Shown piece by piece: positions 25,829 to 36,823 of a DNA stretch of 64,000 nucleotides (position 1 is the first letter of the stretch; every line of letters begins with the position of its first letter). Made by a program: the position numbers and the translations under genes. The stretch comes from an uncultured Algibacter sp. (GTDB lineage: Bacteria; Bacteroidota; Bacteroidia; Flavobacteriales; Flavobacteriaceae), in NCBI RefSeq assembly GCF_947487605.1, contig NZ_CANKXK010000005.1:230060-294059 (forward strand). Reading direction: 5' to 3'. The notes beneath the pieces were generated by a model. That model saw nothing but the letters and a program-made list of their open reading frames with translations. It had not been told where the DNA came from and did not search any database.

Positions 25829-27880
25829 TTATTCTGGATATTCTATTCGTAAATGGTAAATATTTGCAAGCTTGTGTTTTAGTATCTTTTTTATAGATTC
25901 AATTTCTTTAAACGTAATATTAGCATTTAAAAACTGTTCCTCTTCAATTTGCTTATTGACTATGTTTTCAACAAAGGCATCAATCTTAGTAGAGGTTGGT
26001 TCTTTTAAACTTTTTGATGCCGCCTCAACGCTATCGCACATCATCAAAATAGCAGTTTCTTTACTAAATGGTTTTGGCCCTGGATAACTATAATCTGCTT
26101 TATTAACCTTCTTATCTAAAAGGTTTTTTTCTTTCATATAAAAGTAATACACCGTACTTGTGCCATGGTGTGTTCTTATAAAATCAATAACCCTATCTGG
26201 AAGGTTGTTCTTTCTTGCTATTTCAATACCATTTATAACATGATCTGTAATAATTCTTGCACTCTCTTTTGAAGATAACTCGTCGTGTGGATTTATTCCT
26301 GTGGATTGGTTTTCTGTAAAATATGCTGGGTTTTTCATTTTCCCAATGTCATGATATAATGCTCCTACACGTATAAGCATAGAATTAGCACCAATTTCAT
26401 TAGCACAGGCTTCAGCTAAATTAGCTACGTTTAAGGAATGATGAAAGGTTCCTGGGGCTTTATTCGACAACTCTTTAAGCAATTTTGTATTCGTATCAGA
26501 CAATTCTAAAAGTGATACATCCGAGACTAATCCAAAAATTTTCTCATAAGCATAAATTAATGGTTGAACAAATAAAGTAGCTAGCCCACATAGTACAAAC
26601 CACATAAATGTTTGCCATTCAATAGTCTCTATACTGCCCTCATGTATAACAAAAAAAGCAAAATAAGCAACAATATAAATAATCGTAATCTGTCCTACAG
26701 AGATAAAGAGGTTTGCTCTTTTATAAAGCTCTGAAACTGTTAAAATAGTTACAATTCCTGCTATTATTTGAAGAAACATGTACTCGTAACTATTTGGCAC
26801 AATAAAACCGAGTAATAATACGGTAATTACATGAGCAAATAGACCTAAGCGTGCATCAAAAAACGCCTTAAAAACTAATGGCAAAATACAAATAGGCACT
26901 ACATAAATGTACTTAGCATTATAATTTACAACCAAAGTTGTAAGCAATATAATTAGAAATATATTGAAGAAAATAAATGTAACTTTGGTATTGTTCTCAT
27001 AAACTTCAACTCTATATTTTCTTAAAAACAGTAAAAGCATCAATAATGCCAAAGCAACCAATAATGTATAAGCAAATAAAATCCAATTATAATTAGCTTC
27101 GCTCCAAACTTGCGATTCGTATTCAGATTTTAATGACTGAAGAATTTGAAATTTACCCCCTTCAACTATTTCTCCTTTAGAAATAATTAATGTTTCCTTT
27201 TTAACACTACCACGAGAATATGAAATACTATGCAATTCATCCTGCAGAACTTTGTCGGTAAAAGATTTATTAAACTCTAAGTTTGGCTTAATTAAATCGA
27301 AAAATAATGAGATATAGCTAGTCTTATATTTCCCAAGACTCCTGTTATCTATAGAATTACTAATTCTTGTAGATATCTGGTCTACTCTTACTAAGCTTGA
27401 AAACAACGTTTTTTGAATCGTTCTTCTACCACTTAAAATGACTACCGATTTATCATCCTTAAAACTATAATTTTCTTCTAGGACACCATATCGATAAAGA
27501 TCGTTAATTATCTGCTTTCCAACCACATAAAGCAATTCAAAATCCTTTTTAGGAATAGTATCTTTAAAAACCTTAGAGAACTGAATATCAAATAGATTAT
27601 CGACTTCATTATAAACTAGACTATCTAAATTAAAATAAGCTAAAGCATTTTCTGAAATTGTTTCTTTTTCCTTTGTTATTTCAGCATCAGATTTTTTAAT
27701 AGCAAAATCAAAAGGTGCATATAAGTTTTCAGACTGCCATGGTTTTCCTTTTTCAAAATTGTACTTAAACTTGCCACTCTTAGGAAATAAATATACTATT
27801 AGAAAAGTAGTACATACTAACAGCAAACCTTTATAAATTAAGGAATGATTTCTGTAAAATTTGTTTATAAAGTCTTTCAT
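25829..27880 (-). CDS. 7TM-HD family phosphohydrolase (PgpH-like)
   Basis: A 683-residue membrane protein. In other bacteria the family degrades cyclic di-AMP. Order: one N-terminal TM (18-35), a large extracytoplasmic 7TMR-HDED-type domain (40-270), about seven TM helices (275-450), and a cytoplasmic HD domain with HHSLNVANLAEAC and the metal-binding YHDIGK at about 508-513. HHG in RTHHGTSTVYY completes the motif set. The cyclic di-AMP role is inferred from the domain order. The gene follows the tRNA group and is divergent from the thiolase gene. Confidence 0.9.
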   Translation of the reverse strand: MKDFINKFYRNHSLIYKGLLLVCTTFLIVYLFPKSGKFKYNFEKGKPWQSENLYAPFDFAIKKSDAEITKEKETISENALAYFNLDSLVYNEVDNLFDIQFSKVFKDTIPKKDFELLYVVGKQIINDLYRYGVLEENYSFKDDKSVVILSGRRTIQKTLFSSLVRVDQISTRISNSIDNRSLGKYKTSYISLFFDLIKPNLEFNKSFTDKVLQDELHSISYSRGSVKKETLIISKGEIVEGGKFQILQSLKSEYESQVWSEANYNWILFAYTLLVALALLMLLLFLRKYRVEVYENNTKVTFIFFNIFLIILLTTLVVNYNAKYIYVVPICILPLVFKAFFDARLGLFAHVITVLLLGFIVPNSYEYMFLQIIAGIVTILTVSELYKRANLFISVGQITIIYIVAYFAFFVIHEGSIETIEWQTFMWFVLCGLATLFVQPLIYAYEKIFGLVSDVSLLELSDTNTKLLKELSNKAPGTFHHSLNVANLAEACANEIGANSMLIRVGALYHDIGKMKNPAYFTENQSTGINPHDELSSKESARIITDHVINGIEIARKNNLPDRVIDFIRTHHGTSTVYYFYMKEKNLLDKKVNKADYSYPGPKPFSKETAILMMCDSVEAASKSLKEPTSTKIDAFVENIVNKQIEEEQFLNANITFKEIESIKKILKHKLANIYHLRIEYPE

Positions 27881-27950
27881 TAAAGAATTTCAAGTTTTTC
27901 AAATGTAGTAAAATTATAGATTTTAAGACGGTTTTATATTGAATGAATCA

Positions 27951-27982
27951 TTGAATTTTCTACTAAAAATTGATTATTTTCG
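27951..27982 (+). promoter_or_regulatory. Candidate promoter of the thiolase gene
   Basis: TTG (27951-27953) and TATTTTCG (27975-27982) are spaced 21 bases, close to the Bacteroidota TTTG / TAnnTTTG pattern with one mismatch (TTCG in place of TTTG). The ATG is at 28009. Confidence 0.4.
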
Positions 27983-28008
27983 CAAGAACTAAACTTAAGA
28001 AATAAGTA

Positions 28009-29187
28009 ATGAACAAAGACGTAGTTATCGTTTCAGCAATAAGAACTCCAATTGGTAGTTTTTTAGGTTCTTTATCGACCATTTCTGCTCCAAAATTAGG
28101 TGCTATTGCAATAAAAGGAGCACTTGATAGAATTAACCTTAAACCAGAATTAGTTGATGAGGTTTTAATGGGACATGTTGTTCAAGCTGGAACAGGACAA
28201 GCTCCTGCTAGACAAGCAGCTATTCTTGCCGGCATCCCAAATACGGTACCTTGCACAACAATAAACAAAGTATGTGCTTCGGGTATGAAATCTGTTATGC
28301 AAGCAGCACAAGCTATTGCTAATGGAGATGCAAATATTGTTGTAGCTGGTGGTATGGAGAATATGAGTTTAATACCTCATTATTTATATACACGTACAGC
28401 TAACAAATTTGGGTCATCCACTTTAATTGACGGTATGCAAAAAGATGGTTTAGTAGATGCTTACAATCAAAACGCTATGGGTGTTTGTGCAGATGCTTGC
28501 GCAACCGAATATAAATTCTCTAGAGAGGATCAAGATGCTTACGCCATTCAATCGTATTTACGTTCTGCAACTGCGTGGAAAGCGGGTAAATTTGATAATG
28601 AAGTCGTACCAGTAGAAATACCACAGCGTCGAGGAGAACCAATAATAGTTTCTAAAGATGAAGAGTACACAAACGTTAAAATTGAAAAAATTCCTAACCT
28701 TAGACCAGCGTTTACAAAAGATGGCACCGTAACAGCGGCAAATGCGTCGACTATAAATGATGGTGCTGGTGCTATGATTTTAATGAGTAGAGAAAAGGCT
28801 GAAGAATTAAATTTAAAAATATTAGCTACAATAAAAAGTTATGCTGATGCTGCACATGAACCCGAATGGTTTACTACTGCTCCAGCTAAAGCACTGCCAA
28901 AGGCTTTAAATAAAGCTGGTATAAAAATTGAAGATGTGGACTATTTTGAGTTTAACGAAGCATTTTCTGTAGTAGGATTAGCTAACATGAAAATTCTTGG
29001 TCTTAACGACAGTAATGTTAATGTTAATGGTGGCGCAGTATCTCTGGGACATCCATTAGGTTGTTCTGGTGTTAGAATCCTTATTACTTTACTTAACGTA
29101 CTAGAACAAAATAACGCTAAAATAGGAGCTGCAGCTATTTGTAATGGCGGTGGTGGTGCCTCAGCAATGATAATTGAACGTAATTAG
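28009..29187 (+). CDS. Acetyl-CoA C-acyltransferase (thiolase)
   Basis: A type II thiolase of 392 residues that condenses two acetyl-CoA molecules or cleaves 3-ketoacyl-CoA. The nucleophilic cysteine is in INKVCASGMKSV (near 90), the active-site His is in NVNGGAVSLGHPLGCSG, and the second Cys is in AICNGGGGASAM. The N-terminal AIRTPIGSFLG is family-specific. It may work with the 3-hydroxyacyl-CoA dehydrogenase at 5570-6460. The NlpC/P60 gene starts 9 bases later, so the two are likely co-transcribed although unrelated in function. Confidence 0.95.
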   Translation: MNKDVVIVSAIRTPIGSFLGSLSTISAPKLGAIAIKGALDRINLKPELVDEVLMGHVVQAGTGQAPARQAAILAGIPNTVPCTTINKVCASGMKSVMQAAQAIANGDANIVVAGGMENMSLIPHYLYTRTANKFGSSTLIDGMQKDGLVDAYNQNAMGVCADACATEYKFSREDQDAYAIQSYLRSATAWKAGKFDNEVVPVEIPQRRGEPIIVSKDEEYTNVKIEKIPNLRPAFTKDGTVTAANASTINDGAGAMILMSREKAEELNLKILATIKSYADAAHEPEWFTTAPAKALPKALNKAGIKIEDVDYFEFNEAFSVVGLANMKILGLNDSNVNVNGGAVSLGHPLGCSGVRILITLLNVLEQNNAKIGAAAICNGGGGASAMIIERN

Positions 29188-29195
29188 TCTTTTTA

Positions 29196-29945
29196 ATGCA
29201 ATACGGAATTTGTAACTTAAGTATTGTTCCTTTAAGGTTAGAGCCTTCTGACAAAAGCGAATTAGTTTCTCAAATACTTTATGGAGATTTCTTTAAAGTC
29301 TTAGAATGTCGTAAATCTTGGAGTAAAATCCGTCTTGCCTTTGATAAATATGAAGGCTGGATTGATAACAAACAGTACATTGAAATTTCTGAAGGCAATT
29401 ACGATAGCCTTGATAAATCTCCCCTAAAGTTATCATTGGATTTAGCTGAATTTATTCAAGATAGCAATCAGCAATTACATTCCATATTACTAGGCTCTTG
29501 CCTAAATGGTTTGTCTTTATTAAAACACACCTTCGACGGTAATATTTTTGAAGGAGAATCCAATAAAAGTAACCTTGTTAAAACTGCCTTTTTATACTTA
29601 AACACACCTTATCTCTGGGGAGGCAAAACACCTTTTGGCATTGATTGCTCTGGCTTTACACAAATGGTATACAAACTTAATGGCTATAAACTTTTAAGAG
29701 ATGCTTCTCAACAAGCAACTCAAGGAGAAGCTCTAAGTTTTATTGAAGAAAGTGAACCAGGAGATTTAGCGTTTTTTGATAATAATGAAGGACAAATTAT
29801 TCATGTTGGAATTATAATGAAGGACAATTACATTATTCACGCACACGGTAAAGTGAGAATTGATAGACTTGACCATTCAGGAATATATAATGGTGAAAAA
29901 AGAACACACACGCATAAACTTCGAGTTATTAAAAAAATAGTATAA
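29196..29945 (+). CDS. C40 (NlpC/P60) peptidase with bacterial SH3 region
   Basis: A 249-residue peptidoglycan hydrolase that would cleave the gamma-D-Glu-mDAP bond or a related stem-peptide link. The catalytic Cys is in FGIDCSGFTQMVY (about 150-162), the His in IIHVGIIM, and the third polar residue in HAHGKVR. The N-terminal 60 residues (LRLEPSDKSELVSQILYGDFFKV) look like an SH3b domain. No clear signal peptide is seen, so it may be exported by an unusual route or act on internalised fragments. Confidence 0.88.
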   Translation: MQYGICNLSIVPLRLEPSDKSELVSQILYGDFFKVLECRKSWSKIRLAFDKYEGWIDNKQYIEISEGNYDSLDKSPLKLSLDLAEFIQDSNQQLHSILLGSCLNGLSLLKHTFDGNIFEGESNKSNLVKTAFLYLNTPYLWGGKTPFGIDCSGFTQMVYKLNGYKLLRDASQQATQGEALSFIEESEPGDLAFFDNNEGQIIHVGIIMKDNYIIHAHGKVRIDRLDHSGIYNGEKRTHTHKLRVIKKIV

Positions 29946-29946
29946 G

Positions 29947-30074
29947 AGGCTGTCTAAAAAGTAAGTTCGATGTCATATTGAGCTTGTAGAAATGTTTTTA
30001 ACTACTGGTAACCAATATCGGTTTCGACAGGCTCAACCTGACAAATCAAATTATAAAGACTTTTTAGACAACCT
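29947..30074. mobile_element. 128-bp MITE-like nested inverted-repeat element
   Basis: The outer arms AGGCTGTCTAAAAAGT (29947-29962) and ACTTTTTAGACAACCT (30059-30074) match at 15 of 16 bases in inverted orientation. A second pair, TGTCATATTGAGCTTGTAGA... at 29971-29992 and its counterpart at 30022-30043, matches at 18 of 22. There is no coding frame. The outer arm recurs at 63902-63918, so a shared family in this genome is likely. Confidence 0.6.
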
Positions 30075-30101
30075 TTTATATAACTGAAGGGGTAAATAAT
30101 T

Positions 30102-31349
30102 TTAATTACTTAACTCATCTACTTTGGCTTTCATCGCTTTATACTTATCAGTTTCACCAAGAACACTGTAAATATTCATTAAAGTTGTGGCTGCACTAAC
30201 ATTTTTAGAGTCTATTTCTAAAGCTTTAGACAAAAATGGAATGGCATCTCTATAAAGCTGTTGACGTTGCTCTTTTAGCTCATCATATCTTTTATCATCT
30301 GCGGCAGAACTTCCTAAACCATTCATTTCTTCTATTAATGCAGTTTCCTCACCAAGAACTAAAGCTGCCATATTAATATAGGCGTTAATATAATTAGAAT
30401 CCAACTCGATAGCTTTGTTATAATACTTTTTAGCAGCTTCAAAATCTTTAGACTCCGCAGCTACAACTCCTAAATTATATTGTAATTCAGGATTTTTTGG
30501 ATCCATTTTAGTGGCTTCTTCTAATAACTTTTTAAATTCATCTGTATTACCCATTTTAAAATGTACATTCGCTTCGGTAAGAATTAAATTTATGTCATCA
30601 GGACTTTCTGCTCTAGCATCTTTCATAGCTTCAATAGCCTTCTCATTATCACCATTTGAAACATAAATAAGTGCAACGTTTTTAACTATTTCGGACTTTT
30701 TAGATTCAGATTTTTTATTGGTTGGTTTAATATGCGTTCCAGATTTTACCGAAATATCTCTTAAGCTTTTATTAGAAAAAGCTTCTTCTTCACTAGTTTC
30801 CTTATTAACAGCAAAATACTGTTGTTCAATTCCTGTATAGCCTAACTTTTTAAGTTTATCATAAAGCACTAATGCGCGATCGTAATCAGGTATACTTACA
30901 GCTGTAGCAGCAGCGTAATAAAGATATGCTGTATCCTTTATGTTCATGTTATAAACACGTTCAAAATTAGATGAGGCTATTTTATAATTTTTACTTTCGT
31001 ATGCCTTATTCCCTGAAGTTATTAAGCTATTAACCATTTCTTGTTTTACAGCAGCTATTTCTGTTTTATAAGCTCCTTTAACTTTACCAAAGCTCTCTAT
31101 TGCAGCATCAATATCTTCTGCATTTCCTTTACCTGAGGCATATAATGCTTGCCCTTTTAAATAATAAAATTTTGCTTTTAATTTATCGTCCATAGTAGAC
31201 ATTAACGTCTCTGCTTGATTCAAAGCAGCTACAGCTTCAGCGTAGTTGTTGTTTTTAATCGCCTTCTCAGCAGATTTCAATTCCTTTTTTTGAGCAAAAG
31301 AAAATGCACTTATTGAAAAAGCCAACGCTATAATAATTTGTTTTTTCAT
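30102..31349 (-). CDS. Tetratricopeptide repeat protein
   Basis: A 415-residue secreted protein with a signal peptide ([19 protein letters not shown]) and four or more tetratricopeptide repeats, the clearest at about 255-320 (NPELQYNLGVVAAESKDFEAA and INAYINMAALVLG). TPRs mediate protein-protein contacts; no enzyme domain is visible. It is preceded by gyrA with an 18-base gap on the same strand, so it is probably read from the gyrA promoter, a pairing I recall in other flavobacteria. Confidence 0.88.
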   Translation of the reverse strand: MKKQIIIALAFSISAFSFAQKKELKSAEKAIKNNNYAEAVAALNQAETLMSTMDDKLKAKFYYLKGQALYASGKGNAEDIDAAIESFGKVKGAYKTEIAAVKQEMVNSLITSGNKAYESKNYKIASSNFERVYNMNIKDTAYLYYAAATAVSIPDYDRALVLYDKLKKLGYTGIEQQYFAVNKETSEEEAFSNKSLRDISVKSGTHIKPTNKKSESKKSEIVKNVALIYVSNGDNEKAIEAMKDARAESPDDINLILTEANVHFKMGNTDEFKKLLEEATKMDPKNPELQYNLGVVAAESKDFEAAKKYYNKAIELDSNYINAYINMAALVLGEETALIEEMNGLGSSAADDKRYDELKEQRQQLYRDAIPFLSKALEIDSKNVSAATTLMNIYSVLGETDKYKAMKAKVDELSN

Positions 31350-31366
31350 TTTAAATAATATTAAGT

Positions 31367-33907
31367 TTAATCTTTAGTGTTATTATCGTCTGTATTATTA
31401 TCAAGGGTTGTGCCATCTTTTAAAGCATCAGTGTTTTCAGCACCTTCAACATCCTCTACTTCATCTTCATCATGCATTACTTTGGCAACTGCTGCAATAG
31501 AATCGTTTCCTTTTAAATTAATTAATTTTACACCTTGAGTAGCTCTTCCCATCACTCTTAAATCTTTAACAGCCATTCTAATAGCAATTCCAGATTTATT
31601 GATAATCATTAAATCATCATCGTCTGTTACATTTTTAATAGACACTAAGTTACCTGTTTTTTCTGTAATAGAAATGGTTTTTACGCCTTTTCCTCCACGA
31701 TTAGTTATACGATAGTCCTCTAAACTTGAACGTTTCCCATAACCGTTTTCTGAAACAACAAGGACATTGCTTTCCATATCATCTACAGCTATCATACCAA
31801 CTACTTCATCAGTTTTTTCATCTTGTAAGCGTATGCCACGAACTCCTGAAGCTCCACGTCCCATAGGTCGTGTTTTTGCTTCTTCGAAACGAATGGCTTT
31901 ACCAGACTTTAAGGCTAACATTACTTGACTTTCTCCTGTGGTTAATTTAGCTTCTAATAAAACATCATCATCTTTAATTGTTATGGCATTAATTCCATTT
32001 GTTCTTGGACGTGAATATTGTTCTAGAGAGGTCTTTTTAACCTGACCTTTCTTAGTTGCCATAATTACATAATGACTATTAATATAATCTTCATCTTTTA
32101 AATCTTGAGTACAAATAAACGCCATGACTTTATCGTCTTGCTCAATATTTATTAAATTCTGAATTGCTCTACCCTTCGATGTTTTACTACCTTCTGGTAT
32201 TTCGTATACACGCATCCAGAAACATTTCCCTTTTTGAGTGAAAAACAACATGTATTGGTGGTTAGTACCTACAAATAAATTTTCTAAGAAATCTTCGTTA
32301 CGCGTAGTTGATGCCTTTTGACCTACTCCACCTCTATTTTGAGTTTTATATTCTGTTAAAGATGTACGTTTAATATAACCTGCATGAGAAATAGTAATTA
32401 CTACTTTTTCGTTAGGAATCATATCTTCAATACTTAAATCGCCTCCTGCATATTCGATTATTGAACGACGCTCATCTCCATATTTATCTTTTATAACAAT
32501 AAGTTCGTCCTTAATGATGGCCATACGGCGCTCTTTCTTATCTAAAATATCTTTTAAATCTTCTATGGTAACCATTAAATCATCATACTCTGTGCGTAGC
32601 TTATCTTGTTCTAATCCTGTAAGTTGACGCAATCGCATTTCAACTATGGCTTTTGCTTGTATTTCAGATAATTTAAAACGTTCAATTAAATTATTTCTAG
32701 CTTCATCTGCATTAGACGATGCTCTTATAATTTTTATAACTTCATCTATGTTATCTGAAGCAATAATTAAACCTTCTAAAATATGTGCTCGTTCTTCCGC
32801 TTTGCGTAATTCATAAGTAGTTCGTCTTACTACAACATCATGTCTGTGCTCAACGAAATAATGAATTAATTCCTTTAGGTTTAACATCTGCGGACGACCA
32901 TTCACTAAAGCAATATTATTCACGCTAAATGATGACTGTAATGCAGTATACTTATATAGTTTGTTTAATACAATATTTGGGATTGCATCACGCTTTAAAA
33001 CGTATACAATACGCATGCCGTTTCTATCAGATTCATCTCTAATAAGCGAAATACCTTCTAATTTTTTATCGTTTACCAAATCAGCAGTTTTCTTAATCAT
33101 ATCTGCTTTATTAATTTGGTATGGAATCTCTGTAACAATTATGCATTCACGTCCAGCGACTTCTTCAATAATCGCTTTACCACGCATAACAATACGTCCG
33201 CGACCAGTATGGAAAGCTTCCTTTACACCATCGTAACCATAAATAATTCCACCTGTTGGGAAATCTGGTGCTTTAACATGAGTAATTAACTCATCAATTT
33301 CTATATCATTATTTTCAATATAGGCTATAGTACCATTTACAACTTCTGTTAAATTATGTGGCGGCATATTTGTAGCCATACCAACTGCAATACCAGATGC
33401 ACCATTTACTAAAAGCCCAGGAATACGGGTTGGCAAAACAGTTGGCTCCTGTAAAGTGTCATCAAAATTTAATTTGTGATCTACAGTTTCTTTATCAATA
33501 TCTGCCAACATATCTTCAGATATCTTACGCATTCTTGCCTCTGTATAACGCATAGCAGCAGGACTATCGCCATCTATAGACCCAAAATTCCCTTGTCCAT
33601 CTACCAACATATATCGCAAACTCCACTCTTGTGCCATACGCACCATGGCATCATAAACAGATGTATCTCCATGTGGGTGGTATTTACCCAAAACTTCTCC
33701 TACTATTCTTGCAGATTTTTTATGTGCTGTATTAGCCCGAACACCTAATTCATGCATACCGTAAAGTACACGTCTATGAACTGGTTTTAAGCCATCTCTT
33801 ACATCTGGTAAAGCACGTGACACAATGACTGACATTGAATAATCAATGTATGCCGATTTCATCTCATCCTCAATATTAATAGGGATCAATTTTTCTCCTT
33901 CTGCCAT
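31367..33907 (-). CDS. gyrA: DNA gyrase subunit A
   Basis: The breakage-reunion subunit of gyrase, 846 residues. The catalytic tyrosine is Tyr121 in [10 protein letters not shown]. The residues at the positions of E. coli Ser83 and Asp87 are Thr82 and Asp86 (in [10 protein letters not shown]). Thr at this place is, as I recall, normal in quinolone-sensitive flavobacteria. The six-bladed C-terminal pinwheel contains the GyrA-box segment RGGKGVKT, which tells gyrase from topoisomerase IV, and the tail is acidic. The gene is followed closely by the TPR-protein gene. Confidence 0.96.
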   Translation of the reverse strand: MAEGEKLIPINIEDEMKSAYIDYSMSVIVSRALPDVRDGLKPVHRRVLYGMHELGVRANTAHKKSARIVGEVLGKYHPHGDTSVYDAMVRMAQEWSLRYMLVDGQGNFGSIDGDSPAAMRYTEARMRKISEDMLADIDKETVDHKLNFDDTLQEPTVLPTRIPGLLVNGASGIAVGMATNMPPHNLTEVVNGTIAYIENNDIEIDELITHVKAPDFPTGGIIYGYDGVKEAFHTGRGRIVMRGKAIIEEVAGRECIIVTEIPYQINKADMIKKTADLVNDKKLEGISLIRDESDRNGMRIVYVLKRDAIPNIVLNKLYKYTALQSSFSVNNIALVNGRPQMLNLKELIHYFVEHRHDVVVRRTTYELRKAEERAHILEGLIIASDNIDEVIKIIRASSNADEARNNLIERFKLSEIQAKAIVEMRLRQLTGLEQDKLRTEYDDLMVTIEDLKDILDKKERRMAIIKDELIVIKDKYGDERRSIIEYAGGDLSIEDMIPNEKVVITISHAGYIKRTSLTEYKTQNRGGVGQKASTTRNEDFLENLFVGTNHQYMLFFTQKGKCFWMRVYEIPEGSKTSKGRAIQNLINIEQDDKVMAFICTQDLKDEDYINSHYVIMATKKGQVKKTSLEQYSRPRTNGINAITIKDDDVLLEAKLTTGESQVMLALKSGKAIRFEEAKTRPMGRGASGVRGIRLQDEKTDEVVGMIAVDDMESNVLVVSENGYGKRSSLEDYRITNRGGKGVKTISITEKTGNLVSIKNVTDDDDLMIINKSGIAIRMAVKDLRVMGRATQGVKLINLKGNDSIAAVAKVMHDEDEVEDVEGAENTDALKDGTTLDNNTDDNNTKD

Positions 33908-34156
33908 AAATAATTTAATTAAGTTTTATGTGATTTTCAAAACATGCTAATATAAGTATTTCATCAGTCATAGTAAGACTATTAGCTATACTTTTTCGTG
34001 TTTTTTATTAACAATTTAAGGGTTATTTTTAGTTAATAAGTAAGCGTTGAAAAGTTTTGATTTTATAAAGATTTTTTCGTCAATTAGCATTTTAAGGTAT
34101 AGTTTTTGCCTTTAGTAAAATGTTTTAGTATTTTTAATGCAGATAAGGAAAGTATT

Positions 34157-36706
34157 ATGGATGATAATTTTTCACCGAGAGTAAAAGATGTAATCGCTTT
34201 TAGTAAAGAAGAAGCATTGCGCCTTGGCCATGATTTTATAGGAACCGAACATTTAATGTTGGGGCTTCTAAGAGATGGTAATGGTAAAGCTATAAATATA
34301 CTTAATGCCTTAGAAATTGATTTGAATCATTTAAGACGTAAAGTCGAAATATTAAGCCCAGCAAATCCCAATATTGCTGTGGCATCAAACCAAAAGAAAA
34401 ATTTACATCTTACACGGCAAGCCGAACGCGCTCTTAAAACAACTTTTTTAGAAGCAAAACTATTTCAAAGTACGTCCATAAATACGGCACATTTACTACT
34501 TTGTATTTTAAGAAATGAAAACGACCCAACTACTAAACTTTTAAACAAATTAAAGGTTGACTATGACAATGTTAAAGAACAATTCAAACTTATGATTACT
34601 AACGACAACGATTATATTGAGCCAAAAGCGGAATCTTTTCAAGATGATGAAACAAATTCTGATGACAACACCTCAAAGGATAATATTTTTAATGCTCCTG
34701 CAGGTAAAGCTAATAAGAAGTCTAAAACCCCTGTTTTAGATAATTTTGGACGTGATTTAACCGCACTTGCCGATGAGGGCAAGTTAGACCCTGTTGTTGG
34801 TAGAGAAAAGGAAATACAGCGTGTGTCTCAAATTTTAAGTAGACGCAAAAAGAACAATCCACTTTTAATTGGCGAACCTGGGGTTGGTAAATCTGCCATC
34901 GCTGAAGGATTGGCTCTTAGAATTACAAAACGAAAAGTATCACGAATTCTATTCAACAAACGTGTTGTTACACTGGATTTAGCAAGCTTAGTTGCTGGCA
35001 CAAAATACAGAGGGCAATTTGAAGAACGAATGAAAGCTGTGATGAATGAGCTTGAGAAGAATGATGATGTTATCTTATTCATTGATGAAATTCACACCAT
35101 TGTTGGCGCAGGAGGAGCTACTGGAAGTTTAGATGCTTCCAATATGTTTAAACCTGCTCTAGCACGAGGTGAAATTCAATGCATTGGAGCAACAACTCTA
35201 GATGAATACAGGCAGTATATTGAAAAAGATGGTGCCTTAGAGCGTCGTTTTCAAAAAGTTATTGTTGAACCAACTACCGTTGAAGAAACCATTGAGATTC
35301 TAAATAATATTAAAGGAAAGTACGAAGAGCATCACAATGTTGATTATACACCCGAAGCTATTGAAGCCTGTGTGAAATTAACAAATAGATACATGACCGA
35401 ACGCTTTTTACCAGACAAAGCTATTGATGCTTTAGATGAAGCAGGTTCACGAGTTCACATAACTAATATAGATGTTCCTAAACAGATTCTAGAACTAGAA
35501 AAAAAGCTTGAAGATGTTAAAGAAACCAAGAATTCGGTTGTTAGAAAACAGAAATATGAAGAAGCGGCAAAACTTAGAGATGACGAAAAACGCCTAGAAA
35601 AAGAACTAGCAATTGCACAAGAAAAATGGGAAGAGGATACTAAACAACATCGAGAAATTGTAACAGAAGATAATGTTGCAGATGTTGTGTCTATGATGAC
35701 AGGTATTCCTGTGAATAGAATTGCTCAAACCGAAATAAACAAGCTTTCTGAACTCCCTAATCTAATTAAAGGCAAAGTTATTGGTCAAGACCAAGCTGTT
35801 GCAAAAGTGGTTAAAGCTATTCAGCGTAACCGTGCTGGATTAAAAGATCCTAATAAGCCGATTGGTTCATTCATATTTTTGGGGCAAACTGGTGTAGGTA
35901 AAACACAATTAGCAAAAGTACTCTCCAGAGAATTATTTGATAGTGAAGATTCACTTGTTAGAATAGACATGAGTGAATACATGGAGAAGTTTGCTATTTC
36001 AAGACTTATTGGAGCACCTCCAGGATATGTAGGTTACGAAGAAGGGGGTCAACTTACCGAAAAAGTAAGGCGCAAACCTTATGCAGTTATTCTTCTTGAT
36101 GAAATTGAAAAAGCACATCCAGATGTTTTTAATATGCTGCTTCAAGTTCTTGATGATGGCTATTTAACAGATAGCCTTGGAAGAAAAATTGATTTCAGAA
36201 ATACAATTATTATAATGACATCAAATATTGGTGCTCGCAAGTTGAAAGATTTCGGAGCTGGAATTGGCTTTGGAACAGCATCACAAAAAGCGCAGGAAGA
36301 TGCAAATGCCATTAAAGTGATAGAAAATGCCCTTAAAAAATCCTTTGCTCCAGAATTCTTAAATCGAATCGATGATGTTATTGTTTTTAATCCTTTAGAA
36401 AAAGAAGATATTGATAAGATTATTGATATTGAACTAGATAAACTACTTAATCGAATTAAAGGATTGGGGTATACTCTTAAACTTAGTAAGAGTGCTAAAG
36501 ATTATATTGCAGAGAAAGGCTTCGATAAGCAATATGGGGCAAGACCATTAAATCGAGCCATTCAAAAATATGTAGAAGATGCTTTAGCTGAAGAGATTAT
36601 AAGCTCACAATTACAAGAAGGCGACAAAATTCTTATCGATTTAGACAAGAAATCTGATGAACTAAAAATTAAGATTGAAAAAGCAGAAAAACCTGCTGAG
36701 TCATAG
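34157..36706 (+). CDS. clpC: ATP-dependent Clp protease ATP-binding subunit ClpC
   Basis: A two-ring AAA+ unfoldase of 849 residues that feeds proteins to ClpP. Order: Clp N-terminal domain with two repeats (1-150), a linker, the first AAA+ domain (GEPGVGKSAIAEG; FIDEIHTIVGAG), a UVR-containing coiled insert (KQKYEEAAKLRDDEKRL), and the second AAA+ domain (GQTGVGKTQLAKV; LLDEIEKAHPDV). The ClpC assignment follows from the UVR motif in the middle. The frame is open to a TTG at 34106, but MDDNFSPRVKDVIAFSKEE at 34157 is the family start. A terminator follows at 36731-36765. Confidence 0.95.
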   Translation: MDDNFSPRVKDVIAFSKEEALRLGHDFIGTEHLMLGLLRDGNGKAINILNALEIDLNHLRRKVEILSPANPNIAVASNQKKNLHLTRQAERALKTTFLEAKLFQSTSINTAHLLLCILRNENDPTTKLLNKLKVDYDNVKEQFKLMITNDNDYIEPKAESFQDDETNSDDNTSKDNIFNAPAGKANKKSKTPVLDNFGRDLTALADEGKLDPVVGREKEIQRVSQILSRRKKNNPLLIGEPGVGKSAIAEGLALRITKRKVSRILFNKRVVTLDLASLVAGTKYRGQFEERMKAVMNELEKNDDVILFIDEIHTIVGAGGATGSLDASNMFKPALARGEIQCIGATTLDEYRQYIEKDGALERRFQKVIVEPTTVEETIEILNNIKGKYEEHHNVDYTPEAIEACVKLTNRYMTERFLPDKAIDALDEAGSRVHITNIDVPKQILELEKKLEDVKETKNSVVRKQKYEEAAKLRDDEKRLEKELAIAQEKWEEDTKQHREIVTEDNVADVVSMMTGIPVNRIAQTEINKLSELPNLIKGKVIGQDQAVAKVVKAIQRNRAGLKDPNKPIGSFIFLGQTGVGKTQLAKVLSRELFDSEDSLVRIDMSEYMEKFAISRLIGAPPGYVGYEEGGQLTEKVRRKPYAVILLDEIEKAHPDVFNMLLQVLDDGYLTDSLGRKIDFRNTIIIMTSNIGARKLKDFGAGIGFGTASQKAQEDANAIKVIENALKKSFAPEFLNRIDDVIVFNPLEKEDIDKIIDIELDKLLNRIKGLGYTLKLSKSAKDYIAEKGFDKQYGARPLNRAIQKYVEDALAEEIISSQLQEGDKILIDLDKKSDELKIKIEKAEKPAES

Positions 36707-36730
36707 TTTTTCAAGGTCGTAACAAATATT

Positions 36731-36765
36731 AAACCTACATTCTAAAAAGATTGTAGGTTTTTTTT
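36731..36765 (+). terminator. Terminator of clpC
   Basis: AAACCTACA (36731-36739) pairs with TGTAGGTTT (36752-36760), followed by a run of T. It lies 25 bases after the clpC stop. Confidence 0.8.
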
Positions 36766-36823
36766 GTTATAAACTGTAACAAAACAAAACATTTCTAATC
36801 TTTAATTATAACAATTTGATTTT

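Noticed and set aside
31367..33907. Thr82 in GyrA read as a quinolone-resistance change
   Set aside because: A Thr at the position of E. coli Ser83 is, as I recall, wild type in flavobacteria. Asp86 is unchanged.
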